From: Xanthostigma xanthostigma
Lineage: Eukaryota > Arthropoda > Insecta > Raphidioptera > Raphidiidae
Direction of reading: 5' to 3'
Assembly (NCBI GenBank): GCA_963575645.1
Contig: OY754470.1
Coordinates: 3,852,501 to 3,916,500 of the forward strand
Length of the DNA stretch: 64,000 nucleotides
Part shown: positions 48,843 to 60,614 of the stretch, piece after piece
Position numbering within the stretch: the first letter of the stretch is position 1
How the letters are laid out: every line of letters starts with the position of its first letter
Translations under genes and position numbers: made by a program
Notes under the pieces: generated by a model
What the model was told of the DNA's origin: nothing
Database searches by the model: none
What the model saw: the letters and a program-made list of their open reading frames with translations, nothing else

Positions 48843-49530
48843 CAGGGGTCTACACCTATGTGTCAATTTTTTTTTCCAAAAATCTTTAATGTAGCCACGA
48901 CGTGCCGAAAAGCAACCAAAGAAATTTAGTTGTCGAAAAAATGTACCAAACATATAGATAAAAATTAGAAGGTTATGAAACGTCGAGAAATTTTGGTCCG
49001 ACCCCTAGGTCCCGCCATCCGACCGACGCCAATAGTGTAAGTGCCTTATGGCAAATACACTAATAATACATTGAGCAGCAAGAAACTTTTTCGTATTTGT
49101 TATTTGTTGATAGTTTAATTATCTACCATATTTTTAATTATTTCGATCTCAATCAATGCCGTGCCAACAATAATCTGTCGCGTTCCACCTGTGGCACGCG
49201 TGCTTTAGTAGTGGATGATGCGATTATTGACAAGGGAAAACTCTTTGATTTAAATAATATTTTCCGCACAACCCCTCATTACAGGGATGGAGAACATATG
49301 GAACGCGTGCCACTGGTGGCACGTCGCAGATTATTGTTGTACGCCATTGATTGAGGTGCAAAATCGAAATAGTTTAAAGTATGCTAGATGTCGAAAAGTA
49401 TTCTTTGCATCTATGTTTGATTCATTTTTTTTGGCAGCTAAATTTCTTTGGCTGCTTGTCGGCACGCCATGACTATATTAAACATTTTTTTTAAATTGAC
49501 ACTTAGATGTGGAAAGGTTCGCCATCCCTG
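48843..49530. mobile_element. hAT-like element with about 115-bp terminal inverted repeats
   Basis: The left end CAGGGGTCTACACCTATGTG and the right end GGTTCGCCATCCCTG are inverted versions of each other for about 115 bp, including AAAGAAATTTAGTTGTC. The centre holds a second inverted pair, GTGGCACGCGTGC and GCGTGCCACTGGTGGCACG. Partial relatives lie at 39959-40422 and 60325-60614. The ends fit hAT, but the flanking 8 bp (CCACAGGC, CCCTATAA) do not match, so the target duplication is lost or the borders are inexact. Confidence 0.75.
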
Positions 49531-49989
49531 CCCTATAAAAATAGCTGCTTAGTATGAGTTTGCTTAAAAGTGAACTGTCAAAAATTTTGAAAATAAAGTG
49601 AAAATCCATTAATTCATAAGAGGTACGTTCAAAAAGTATAGATATCTCTGGTGAATTAATATTGTTACTCGTGTGTTTATTTTGATGCCGCTTTCTCTAA
49701 TTTAAGAACCCTATGCACATTGCACATTCTTGTGGTAGACTTCCTTGGACTGATCGAATAATATTTGTTATTATTATACCGGTATCTAGCTGTACAGTAT
49801 CTTTCATTACTATTTAGTTACTCCTCTGCGGTATAAATAACTGCGTGTTACTTGGTTTTGCATACATATTATGATATTACATACACAAGACTTCCATTAT
49901 AATAGGTAACTGCAAGTGAGATTGTATATTCTATAGACGCTCGACAACAGAAGCCATTTAGCATAAATTGTGACTCCAAATATCTAGAC

Positions 49990-50490
49990 CAGAGGTTCCC
50001 AAACTTTTTTGTCTCGTAGACCACTTGCCATGTTTTTTCAGTTTTGGGTAAATATTGATTTTTTGCAAATGTATTTTTGACTACCGGTATAGTGCTACTT
50101 ACTTTGAATTATTTAAATTCATAACGGTAGTGAAATGTAGTGTGAGATGTTTAGTTTTATACATTTATTAATTAGATTCAAATTAAACGAATCATATTAA
50201 AATTTACTTTCTGTTACATAAAATAACTAAGCAAAAAATAAATGCTTTTAGTGTGAGGGACGAACCTGATGCTTTAATAATAAATTTTCAACATTTGGCA
50301 TCAATTTAGTTCGATTTAATCTTAAATCTCTTCGGTTAACGAAGTCCAGTTTGTTTCCTTTTTTGTTAGGAGATTCACTATCGTTGACCCCCATTTTCAT
50401 TTCATGGCCCCCAATTTTTTTCCCGCTGACATGGACCCCTTGTTGTCTTCGACCCCTGGGGGTCGATATAGACCACTTTGGGAATCACTG
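49990..50490. mobile_element. hAT-type element with perfect 8-bp target duplication
   Basis: 501 bp with ends CAGAGGTTCCCAAACTTTTT and CCACTTTGGGAATCACTG. An exact ATCTAGAC lies on each side (49982-49989, 50491-50498). A subterminal GACCCCTGGGGGTCGATATA palindrome is typical of this hAT group. There is no transposase, so it is non-autonomous. Confidence 0.93.
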
Positions 50491-50498
50491 ATCTAGAC

Positions 50499-52619
50499 GC
50501 TAATAACTCCTGTACTGTTTCGAAAGCTTGCAAAGGAACCATGGAAAGAAAACAATCAAATAAAAGATGTTATTCACATTTAAAATGAATTTCATACTAA
50601 TTGAACTGTTATTATCACATAATATGGAACCGGGTGACCGGTTTCTAGAACTTATAGTTTTTCATGTTTTTCCTGGCCATAATTTCTTGACTTTAATATT
50701 GTACTGTTCTATTTTATAGGAATTTTTGAGGATAATAAACTAAACGAAAGTGTTCCTGAAAATGTGCACATATTTGAGTTTTTCTTTTAATACGCAAATA
50801 CATTTTTAAATGTTATATCGAAAGAGAAAGTTGGTTTATCAGCAATGCATAGAGATATTTTGTCACAATATGTAATAATTATTTTTTTATTTATGTGTTT
50901 GTTTTTAAAGCTCCGGTTTAACTGTATCGAGGATGCCTTGCTAATTATCGCGAATATTTAATTGGCTTGTTTACCTCCGAATATCGGCGTGCATATAATC
51001 TTACCTATAGGGTATCAAAAAAGGTCGCTAATAGTAAAATTTATTGACAAAAAAATTAACATTCGTGAGCCGTGAACACAAACAACGCAAATGATTTCTG
51101 GGTCGAACTTATCATTGCTACATCTACTTTCAAAGTATATTTTTAGCATATTGCAAATTTTCAGGCTGATCAGGGTATAATTCAACCCAGCATGAGTCAA
51201 AAGAATTATTTATTTATGTTGAAAAGTGCTAATATTTAGCTTTAACTTTTTGACTGATTATAGTAGATCGCGACACTAAAAAGGTTGAGAAACAATATCT
51301 TAAATTATTAAAAATAAAAAAAAAAACGAGTGTGCTTTAGACCACACGACTGAAGTAAAACTTCTCCCTGCCATAATTTGTTATTATTCACCCGAAAATT
51401 CACAAAATATGAACTTTAAAATGAATTTACAATTTTATTCACTTTAAACGTAGAATATTTAATGTTTTGAACAAAATATTAATCTATAAAATTGTTCAAG
51501 AACGAAATGAAATCACGAAATAATCAAGAAATCACCGTTCGCGTAACGCTATTTCGTTCGCCTCGCAATTTTCGTAACGCTCTCGTCACGCATTCACCAG
51601 CTTACTCACCAAGTCAAGCGTGCGTAAAGAATTTTTACTTCAAAAAAATGTTATACTAAAAGTAAAGTGTTTGCATTACCTGATCAAAATATTGCTGTCA
51701 TGAAAATATTTCGTCTAATAAACAAAAAATGGTAATGTCATTAGTTAGGTGCGATCTATTAATAGACAGTATGTGCATATTTTAGAAATTTGTTTAATAT
51801 CGCAAGAAAACCTGTTCACCTTTCATTATTGATGTCTAATGCCATATATATATGATGTAGGTACATCACACCTGTAGTGCGCGTGATTCCTAAGGTAACA
51901 TCAAATATTGGCTTTAGTGAAAATGTCAAATACAGATGTACGACGATTAAAATATCGAAAATTTTTATCAGATTAACGACTGAAATTCTGATTCTGATTA
52001 AATAAACATTTTGTTGTTCGAATGCTATTGATATAATGTCAATTTGATAAGTCATACCTGATAACCAATTACAATAAATTAAACAATTTTTCAAATCATG
52101 TTCCAAGTAAGTCGTTGATAAGATTTTTTCGTTAGACTGCTTGGCATTATCATTTCTATTAAATAATAAATATAATAATGGAAAGATAACGCTTTCTTTG
52201 TTACAAGTTGGTTTACTGAAAATATTTTTTAATATAAAATGCAATCAAAATATGTTTTTTATCTAAAGCCTTCCACTGCTAAGATCTTATCGGCCTACCG
52301 TTGTCGAGCGTCTATAATTTACGATATTTCTACAAATAGCGACATTCATATAGAGAAAAATATAGTTTATGATTCTTGGGTGATTCTGCAAGTAAGGACC
52401 ATCGAACTATGATATCCAATCAGATTATTAATAGTATAGTTTGTAAAAACAATTTTAAACAACAGATCTAATTTTAGAAGTGCATATAAAACGACAACAA
52501 AAACACAGAAAACCACAATAATAGACAATTTATCTCGGTTTTAAAAATCGTGTTTTCAATTAAATTGTTTTTGTTGTTTTATATCAATAGTCGAGTTTCT
52601 AACTCTCTGATATAAGGTT
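50499..52619. other. Intronic stretch, mostly unclassified
   Basis: AT-rich. TAGATCGCGACACTAAAAAGG near 51264 resembles a hAT-type terminus. The minus-strand frame at 51816-52244 (142 codons) is the longest in this part, but it has AT-driven composition and no recognisable domain, so it is not called. Confidence 0.4.
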
Positions 52620-52775
52620 TGTTTCAAGCAGCAGAGAACACTAGAACCGTCACAATCTTGTTATTGCGCAAGACTGTCTTGCGCACTAGCTTAAAAATCG
52701 ATCTGAACAGTTTCGTTTTTAGCCAGTGCGCAAGACGATGACGGTTCTGTTACCGTTCTCTGGCTGCTTGGAACA
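52620..52775. mobile_element. Short inverted-repeat element, copy 2
   Basis: TGTTTCAAGCAGCAGAGAAC at the left mirrors GTTCTCTGGCTGCTTGGAACA at the right. AGAACCGTCA and TGACGGTTCT continue the pairing. Inside are TTGCGCAAGACTGTCTTGCG and AACAGTTTCGTTTTTAGC, the latter also present (inverted) in the 11337 element. Confidence 0.78.
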
Positions 52776-53194
52776 TAGGTACCTGATGTTACTATTGTAA
52801 TGTTATTAGATACGTTTCTAGACCATTTTGAAATATTATATAAAGCTGAGTTTAGTACAATAAAAAGTGTGCAAATAATTGAGTCGTTGCAATTATATCA
52901 GAAAATCCGTGCAAAAGTTAATTTCATGGAATAATTTTAATGATAGAGTGAAAGTTTCCAAATTAATATCGCACCTCTCACGAAAAATGCTACGAGAAAA
53001 AAATATGTATATATAGGTACATAAATTACACCTGTAAAAGTATTACCTTTATTGCAGTCGGCGTATTTTATGTCGTCTGCGGTACTACTGCAAAATCTAC
53101 TCGGTTAGTCAGTGAGACACTCAGTTTTATATACAGAGATGAAAGTATTAAAGTTTTCTTTAATATAAAAACTATAATTTCTTACTGTTCTTGA

Positions 53195-53875
53195 TACAGT
53201 GGAACTTCGTTAATTCGAACTCCGATAAGTCGAATTTCTTGACTCCCCATATAAACACAATGTAATATTTTCTTCGAGAATTCGAACACCAACTCGGATA
53301 ATTCGATTGTTTTACTTGCGTCCAATAAAATCATGTCTAAAACAAATGACATTTTTCATAGAAAAGTATGGAATTGTTGGGTCTTTCTGTTATAAATGTA
53401 TTTACAAACACGATCAGTAATCATTATTTTTTCGGCTACTGTAGCATAAGAATCGTTGACCGGACTAAACTGTAAATGTTTTAGAAATAGAAAATGTCTT
53501 GAGTGCAGTGCAAATAATATGGCGTCTTATAAAACATTAACGATATCCAAGAATGTGGTGGTTATTTGCGAAGTGGAGAGAGGTAGAAAATAAAGGCAAA
53601 GGGGTTTGAAATTTAATGAAATTTAAGGGAGAACATAGCAATTTGAAAAGGAAAAGAGCCCGAAGTCACTCTAGACCTCCCTAAAGTGTGCCGTGAAGTG
53701 GTTTAAGAGAATTACTATCAATGATGCCCTTATCATAAGTAAAACCAAAAGTCTTAGGAAATATCACTTCAAGGTCAGCGTAGGGATAATTTTTCGTTTT
53801 AAAGAAACGGCATTAACTTCAAAAATCGGTAATTCGCCGCTACCTTCGACTTCGAAATAACGTAGTTACACTGTA
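53195..53875 (+). mobile_element. pogo/Tigger-type (Tc1-mariner superfamily) element
   Basis: 681 bp starting TACAGTGGAACTTCGTTAAT and ending with the inverse of TACAGTGTAACTACGTTATT, with TA at both edges as in the Tc1/mariner superfamily. The subterminal repeats are TTCGAA-rich (ATTCGAAC, CGACTTCGAAAT). It encloses a decayed N-terminal piece of a pogo-like transposase and lacks the catalytic region. Confidence 0.82.
53519..53815 (+). pseudogene. Decayed N-terminus of a pogo/Tigger-like transposase
   Basis: From ATG at 53519 the reading is MASYKTLTISKNVVVICEVERG. This matches the form of the CENP-B/pogo-type helix-turn-helix start (KAL-L--KVEVI-EVERG). Further on, in shifted frames, AVKWFKR and FKVSVGIIFRFK correspond to the ALKWF and FKAS-GWL-RFK blocks of the second DNA-binding motif. 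Stops and frameshifts separate the blocks, and the DDE catalytic domain is absent. It is a relic that cannot encode active transposase. Confidence 0.7.
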
Positions 53876-54269
53876 TTAATTTTTTAAATGTAAATAATTT
53901 TCTAATTACAGTTCGGCAAACAAATTTATGATCATCGTCAAATACTTTCTTTTATTTCAAACGAAATACTTAAAAAGCGTAAGTCGGAAGTATTTTATAA
54001 AAATTAAATGTGTGTAAATGTGAAAAGCCATTATTTAATTTGCACGCGTATATTGTAATTAGTAATTAGACATAAAAACAAATGAACACATAACCATATA
54101 ATATCATAGGTACACAATAAAAACAAATGAAGTGTAATACATACTTGTGCGAATGGGAGAATAAATACAGCAACGAGATATTTCCGTATATAATCAAGAT
54201 CTCATAAAAGAGAAAAAACTATTTTTATATAAAAAAATTTTGTTTTTCTGTTTTATACAGAAAAAAATA

Positions 54270-54665
54270 CGAGCGTAAGCAAACGTCTATATCTCTTTTA
54301 GTTTGGAAACTACGGCCATTCGGAGGTTTTATATGATTTTCTGAAAGCTATAAACGCAAGTAGCTTTTAAACTAAAAGACATACAGACGTTTGTTTACGC
54401 TCGTTGAATTCAGCATCTTTTTTTCTGTAAGCATGATGATTTTGCCAAAGTTCCGAAAGATTTCGATTTTCGTCAAAAATCGCATTTTTTGAAAGGGGTA
54501 TGCCTTGAAAAAATTGCAAAAATCGAATTCTTTAACATGCTTTTGAAATCGAGAATGCTTACAGAAAAAATACGCTGAATTTAACGAGCGTAAGCAAACG
54601 TCTGTATCTCTTTTAGTTTGGAAACTACGGCCGTTCAAAGGTTTTATATGATTTTCTGATTTAAA
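54270..54665 (-). repeat. 317-bp tandem repeat, minus-orientation locus
   Basis: GCGTAAGCAAACGTCT occurs at 54273 and 54589, a spacing of 316 bp. The unit (TTTGGAAACTACGGCC, TTTTATATGATTTTCTGA, AAAGTTCCGAAAGATTTCG) is the inverse of that at 26300-26740. Directly after it, CGGGCCATAGGTTCGCCATT (to 54717) is the right end of a hAT-like element, so the repeat may lie inside a larger element. Confidence 0.85.
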
Positions 54666-54717
54666 AAGCCTGCGTGGGTCAGTGTCTGACCCGCGGGCCA
54701 TAGGTTCGCCATTACTG

Positions 54718-57214
54718 GTCTAGACCAACTCATATTTTCAATTTGAAAAGCCAATTGATACTGTTACTAGTTTTTGGATTAGAACCTATGGAAAATGGGG
54801 ACTTGTAACAAAAAGAGCCATGGAACGAACTGGTAAATTTTCTAAAAAAATAATCGTGTTTATGTATTTTAAGGTGTACGTTTTTTTTTTCATTTGGGAG
54901 TTAATTTCAGGCTTGAGGTTTGTCCGTTGTTCTTGCTTTCTCTTATTTTGGGTTCTAGTCTTATACAAACTGATTGCAATCATCCATCCCTCAAATCAAT
55001 AAAATCAATATGTACTTTCAAGAGGTGTTGTGTAAACAGTCAACCTCGAATACGACCACATCTACATAAAAAAATGACAGCTGACCAAAAAGGACAGAAT
55101 ATATAGCTGAACGAATCACTACAACAGAATTTTTTGGAGAAGGTGTTTACACATCAAAAAAATAAAAATGTTTGGAATGAATTCATTAGTAATTAGTTGA
55201 TTTGTAACAACTTTCTTAAGTATTGTGTTTTTCGTCGAAACAATGCACATTCCTTCAGTTGGTAATCGTGTACACCAGTCTAAGCAACACTTACTGTCAC
55301 TATATTTATCTACATCGCTCTTTAAAAACAAAAGCGCACGTTAGTACATAGTCTAATTTAATTACCTGCGTATTATGTGGGAAAAATGTGGTGTAATTTA
55401 AAAAGTACTGTTTTGTTCAAACTTTTCACAATAATTGTACAATGCGGAATGCAAATTTATCAGGCCTTAAATTAATGCCAATGAAATATGTTACAATAAA
55501 TCTAAACGGAACAAAATGTTGTGTTTTATTGGTTATGTATCCATAATATTGCGCGTTTTGACATAATGCTACTTAGTCATCATATTTCATTAAAATATAA
55601 AAATTCTATATTATATTTCGTGTCTACATTAATTTTGCTGGCCGCAAAGCTATAGTAAAAGTAAAGGCGATTTACGCTTCTTGTAATTCGATATTATTTT
55701 AATCAGTACCGGTAGTGGATTATCGAGACACGGTCATTTATTGGTTCATTCAAACAACTGCCGGTTTGTCGATGACATGTCTGATTTTTTATCGTCAGAA
55801 GTTAGGTTATGGAAGGTGGAAATAAGGAGTACAATAGGTGTTGAACTAAAAAAGTGATCACCTAAAAGCATTAAATAGTGGCTTAATATAAACAGACCAG
55901 AATGCATATATTTACAGAATGGCACTACTGAACTAATGGGGTGAACTTAGCCGTTGTAGACAAAATGAAGTATGCTACAGGCCGAAGATGAATCAGACCT
56001 ATAAATAGTTGAAAAAAAATGAAGTATGCGGAAGTAGCAAAATTTAATGTAGTCAATATAACCTGCAAATTAATCGTGAAATCACAGTTCATTAAAATTA
56101 ATAATCAGTGATTGTTTAGTTTATTCATTTTTTTTTTATTTTAAGCTAAATTTTAATTTTTAATTATATAACTTTTGAAAAAAAAATCCAAGTTTTTAAA
56201 AATGCATTTTTATTTCCGATTTTTTTTTATTTTATTCTCAATTTTTTCATTTTATAAAATTGTTTTACGTATGCTACATTTATGGCCAATAATATTTTAA
56301 AAATGACGCTTTAGGAAGACGGATGTAGGATTACATTTTTTTGTTTGATATCTTCTTGCTCTAACAATTCTTGACGCTTTCTTCATAAAGTAGTTCTTTT
56401 GGAACAGCAGTACCATCTTAATTCAATGCTTTTCGAAGGCCACATATGTAATATGGAGACGGTTCTCCTTATCTCCACCCTCCATAGTTGATATCGAAAC
56501 ATTATAGCTCACCAATACAATATAAACAATTGTATCTATCGTATACTTGCCAGATGACTTTCCCTTCTTCTTGCATTGGCGATGCGATGCGCGCTGTTTA
56601 GAAATTTGACTTTCACAAGTTTCAAAAGTCTGTTACCGAAACATAACACACTTGTTTGTTGTATCATGTAACATTGCTGTGGCATCCAACAATAATTAAT
56701 TGTTATGGATGGAGGAAAGCGCAAAACATATCGTTTATGCGAATTTGGAATTGTGTCGCGTATTACAATTTTGAATGTTGCCTACTAAATGTTTGTGCGA
56801 GAATATCTGCTATGAAACAGGCAGGGTAATCCAGCTAGTAGTTTGAGACAATTTTCGTTGAAGACGAAATAAATACGCAATTATTGTAGTGGATTTCGCA
56901 TTTACGTTAGGTAATAAATGAAATTTATGATCGTAATTTCATTCGGAATCCTTCAGTCAATTTGATGGAAAATTACTGTATGCTCGTGAGCTTTTTATAA
57001 ATTAAACAAAAGTATTAAAGCATTTACGAAAACAAAAATTAAAGTCTTCAGCATAAAGTAGTGTTGATCCAATAGAATGTTATTTTCATCTTCAGGGCCT
57101 ATGAACATGTATATATGTTTATAATTTAGATCATAATATTATATCTAATAGTTACAATAAGTTTTTTATTAGAGCTACTATATAATAGTGAAAAACCTAT
57201 TACATACCTCAAGC
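54718..57214. other. Intronic AT-rich stretch, nothing recognised
   Basis: Long T and A runs and short chance frames. No bounded repeat, RNA gene or coding exon is supported. Confidence 0.45.
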
Positions 57215-57224
57215 TGGTCGAAAG

Positions 57225-57282
57225 GTGGTAAATTGTTAAAACAACAAACATGATCATGTATGTTGTTTTAACAATTTACCAC
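57225..57282. repeat. Near-perfect 58-bp hairpin
   Basis: GTGGTAAATTGTTAAAACAA, then CAAACATGATCATG, then the mirrored arm to AATTTACCAC, with a single mismatched pair. Weaker pairing (TGGTCGAAAG and ACGTTGACCA) extends it to about 57215-57293. It could be a tiny foldback element or a small-RNA precursor; the near-perfect symmetry favours the former. Confidence 0.75.
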
Positions 57283-57911
57283 AACGTTGACCACTAGTGA
57301 AACATTGGTAAAGCTTATTTATTTATGATCCTCAACCAAAACCTTCCTTCATCGTAACAAAAATTAAAGTTCAAAAATATATTAATAATAAATGTATAAA
57401 TAAGTGTTAATATATGAAATTCTTAAAATTCTCAATTGAATCATTGAAAATGCTAAGAATTAATCGATTCGTGATTAAAATAGTATTTCAACGATGTCTC
57501 ATCCTTTTATAGACTGCAGTGGTGCAACATCAAGTCAAGCGATTTTATCATGTCTTGATTCGGACATTTTCCTAATATGCAAATAAGAGTTGTTCTGTAA
57601 CAATATATAGACAAGATCAAGTGTTCAGTATTGCAACATTGTAACAATGAAACAATAACCACTCACACTCGCTGTATCTTACACAAGAGATAAACAATGA
57701 CCTAGTTCGTAGAGCCTGGTTCTATCAATTATAACCACCTTCTGCAGTGAAATTATCATTGTTTTGGTGGCGGCAATATGCAGCATTCCTCTATGAAACA
57801 ATGTCGTTAAGATGACCTACTTTTGACGTGGGACTGAATAAAAGGAATATTCGATGAACATTGATTACTCCAAAAGCTTGTAAAGCTCGTGCTTTATCAG
57901 TACCAATAATC

Positions 57912-58260
57912 TTTTTTTGAAGTGAAAACTTCTTTAGCGGCGTTGTACACTTTTTTTGTAATGGGTAAAAAATGTTAAACTCGCGTCAGATCGAAAATTC
58001 GGAAGACCTGATCGAAAATGCGTAAGACAAAATTCGTAAGACGAAAACTTTTGTACACTTTTTTTGTAATGGGTAAAAAATGTTAAACTCGCGTCAGATC
58101 GAAAATTCGTAAGACCTGATCGAAAATGCGTAAGACAAAATTCGTAAGACGAAAACTTTTGTACACTTTTTTTGTAATGGGTAAAAAATGTTAAACTCGC
58201 GTCAGGACACGTGACCTGATCGAAAATTCGTAAGACGTTAATATTCAAGTTTTCACTTCT
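57912..58260 (+). repeat. 108-bp satellite, three units
   Basis: TGTACAC marks unit starts at 57944, 58052 and 58160, giving two periods of exactly 108 bp. Each unit holds TGTAATGGGTAAAAAATG, TTAAACTCGCGTCAG, and GATCGAAAATTCG/GCGTAAGAC variants. Because 108 is a multiple of three, the minus-strand frame (57934-58281) stays open as a 36-residue repeat (SLTFFTHYKKSVQ). The left boundary AGTGAAAACTTCTTTAGCGG and the first half unit recur at 59960-60032. Confidence 0.9.
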
Positions 58261-58289
58261 GCAGGCACTCCCGGAGTGCAACCCGTCTT

Positions 58290-59140
58290 TTTTTTTATTC
58301 TATTATTCTGCATTTAATCTTTGGTAAGAATTATAAATTACAATATCACTACGTGCATATTATGTTTTAATGTACTAAAATGGTATCAGTACTAGGTAGA
58401 TGTCGATGCTCTCTTTTTTCATTCTAGCAAAAAATAGAATAGCTAGGTCACTACGTCGTTGACCCTGTAAAATTGGCAACTTTTTCACTGTTTAATCTAA
58501 TTTTCAACTCGAATCACAATGGTGGTCCGAGTCAAACTCAACACTCATAGTGTATATTTCCTTGAGGAAAGCTTTGGCAAGGACATAATAATGATATTGA
58601 TTTAAAACGGTAGCAATTTTAAAAGAATCTTAATCTTAAGGGTTCTCTAACAATAAAATTAATTTTGTAATTTTCACTGACAATAACTCGCAATCTAAAT
58701 AAAATAAATGAACCACAAAAATTAGTTTCTATCAGATATCGTTTTTATTCTATTTTTTCCAAATTATACGGTTATTAATTTTAAATTAGACGATGCAAAT
58801 CTGCAATCGTATATCAGTAATCTAAATTATAAATAATAGGTATATTAAATTACGGCTGTAGTTTAGTTTGTTGAGTATAGTTAATGCATATACCTATATG
58901 CATATGTTTAACTTCTAATTATCTGATTGTTATCGACAAAACTTTTTTTTGTTTTTAATACCATATCGAGACAACCTGTATAGCACAATCGTGACATGCC
59001 ATTTTCGAGTCTCATTGCAAATTATTTCTTATGCAATTAAGGGTAACTAAAAATTTAATGATACATATGACTACAAAAAATAGCAAATCTCCGATATCTC
59101 GTATGTCGTTCTTTTTTTTGCGTTGTATTCGATTTTTTTA
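58290..59140. other. Intronic AT-rich stretch, nothing recognised
   Basis: No bounded repeat or gene seen. Confidence 0.45.
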
Positions 59141-59141
59141 A

Positions 59142-59349
59142 ATTTTTAATGGATGATGGTTCAGGTTAAAAGAAAACGATTAGTGTTAAAACATCTTAGT
59201 ATAATTTACATGATAATTTTGGAGCACTTCCTCAAAGCATCGTATCAACTAATTCTATTTAGATAATCAATTTCCTTTTTTATCATACAACTTTTACTAA
59301 AGGTGTTTTAACACTATTCGTCTTCTTTTGACTTGTACCCATTAAAAAT
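59142..59349. repeat. Inverted repeat, small foldback element
   Basis: ATTTTTAATGGATGATGG and TTAAAAGAAAACGATTAGTG at the left are mirrored by CACTATTCGTCTTCTTTTGA and CCCATTAAAAAT at the right. The pairing is imperfect (about 50-bp arms). Confidence 0.65.
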
Positions 59350-59953
59350 AAAATAAGTAAACACCCTGTAAAATAATTCAAATGTGATTTAAATCTTTTA
59401 TTTTATACATCTAACAATAATGGAATTTCTAGGATCAACCGTAACATAACAACATAATTAAAATTTTGCGTATAATAGATATGAATTTGCGTTGCATTCA
59501 TTATTCATTAACACTTTACCCTCATTATAAATATTCAGTCCTGCGTATCTAACTGTAGGCAATAGGAAATAATTTGCAAAATTAGAAGGCCGATTGCGCC
59601 AATAATAGATACATATATAGAGATATTTTGGAAAGGACGTTTAGTTATTTATTGCACATAGATAATCATTTCGCAAGTATTTTTAGCGCATACAGCCTTG
59701 TTGAATGATGAGCAGCCTTGCCTCATTTCTTACGGAGTCCGAATATCTATCTTTCATATTTACACAATATAGTGCTAATTGCTAAATTATATTGTATGCG
59801 TGAAATCTACATGTGAATACAATAATATACAATAGTCTATTATTTCTTACCGGTTATTTTTGATGGAGATGATTAACTGTTATCATGCAACCATCGGAAA
59901 TTTTTAGAAATCCAAAAACGCAAGTCTTGAAAAGAAAAACATAACGTTGATTG

Positions 59954-60032
59954 TATTTTTTGAAGTGAAAACTTCTTTAGCGGCGTTGTACACTTTTTTT
60001 GTAATGGGTAAAAAATGTTAAACTCGCGTCAG
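59954..60032 (+). repeat. Solo partial copy of the 108-bp satellite and its border
   Basis: GAAGTGAAAACTTCTTTAGCGG through GTTAAACTCGCGTCAG repeats 57918-57989 almost base for base, then diverges. The same border at two sites suggests a dispersed element whose interior was amplified at one locus. Confidence 0.8.
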
Positions 60033-60083
60033 GAAAAGTAAGAACTGGGTGAGACTCTCTAAGTGATAGTAATTGCCAGATAC

Positions 60084-60234
60084 TTTTTATACAACGTTAG
60101 ATATCTAGCGTTGAAATATCGTACATAAAAGCAATCTATGATACAAACCATTTTATTTTTTATACAACATTAGACATCTAGCGTTGAAATATCGTACATA
60201 AAAAAAATGCAATCTATGATACAAACCATTTTAT
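60084..60234 (+). repeat. Tandem duplication, unit about 75 bp
   Basis: TTTTTATACAACGTTAGATATC through GATACAAACCATTTTAT is repeated directly with a few changes. The second unit has a 6-base length difference in an A run (CATAAAAAAAATGC). Confidence 0.85.
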
Positions 60235-60324
60235 TTACAAGTGTTGCCAATAAATAAACAATACTTCTAAATGCAAAAAATTAATTTTCCCCAAACTCTA
60301 TTTCTCTTTTAAATTCGTCTATGC

Positions 60325-60614
60325 CAGGAGTAGTAGGTAAATCTTTCTACATCTACGTGCCATTTTTTTTTTTCAAAAATTTTTAATGTAACCATTAGGT
60401 GCCGACAAGCAGCCAGAGAAATTTAGTTGTCAAAAAGATGAAAATAATAATTTCGATAATACACTGAGTGCTATGAAACTTTTTTTGTATTTATAATTTG
60501 GTAATAGTCAATTTTTTTCGACATCTAGCATATTTTTAATTAATTCGATTTTGCACCCCAATCAATGCCGCGGCCATAATAATCTGTCATAGGTTCGCCA
60601 TTATCTAGGTTCAA
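60325..60614 (+). mobile_element. Degraded relative of the hAT-like element at 48843
   Basis: CAGGAGTAGTAGGTAAATC at the start, TGCCGACAAGCAGCCAGAG and AAATTTAGTTGTC in the arm, TTTTGCACCCCAATCAATG and CATAGGTTCGCCATTATC at the end follow the order of the larger element. The central part is missing. Confidence 0.65.

Noticed and set aside
48525-48929. Overlapping 94- and 106-codon frames on opposite strands
   Set aside because: They overlap in GC-richer repeat sequence. ATACCGGTAT and AGTATCTTTCGTTACTATT parts recur near 49777-49820, so transposon debris is the simpler reading.
48835-49538. An 8-bp target duplication for the hAT-like element at 48843
   Set aside because: The flanking octamers CCACAGGC and CCCTATAA do not match, so no duplication is claimed.
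51816-52244. 142-codon minus-strand frame
   Set aside because: Its composition (Ile, Asn, Leu rich) is what AT-rich DNA gives by chance. No motif, start context or neighbouring exon supports it.
57912-58260. A CRISPR-like array of direct repeats
   Set aside because: The whole 108-bp unit is repeated without variable spacers, and the genome is that of an insect.
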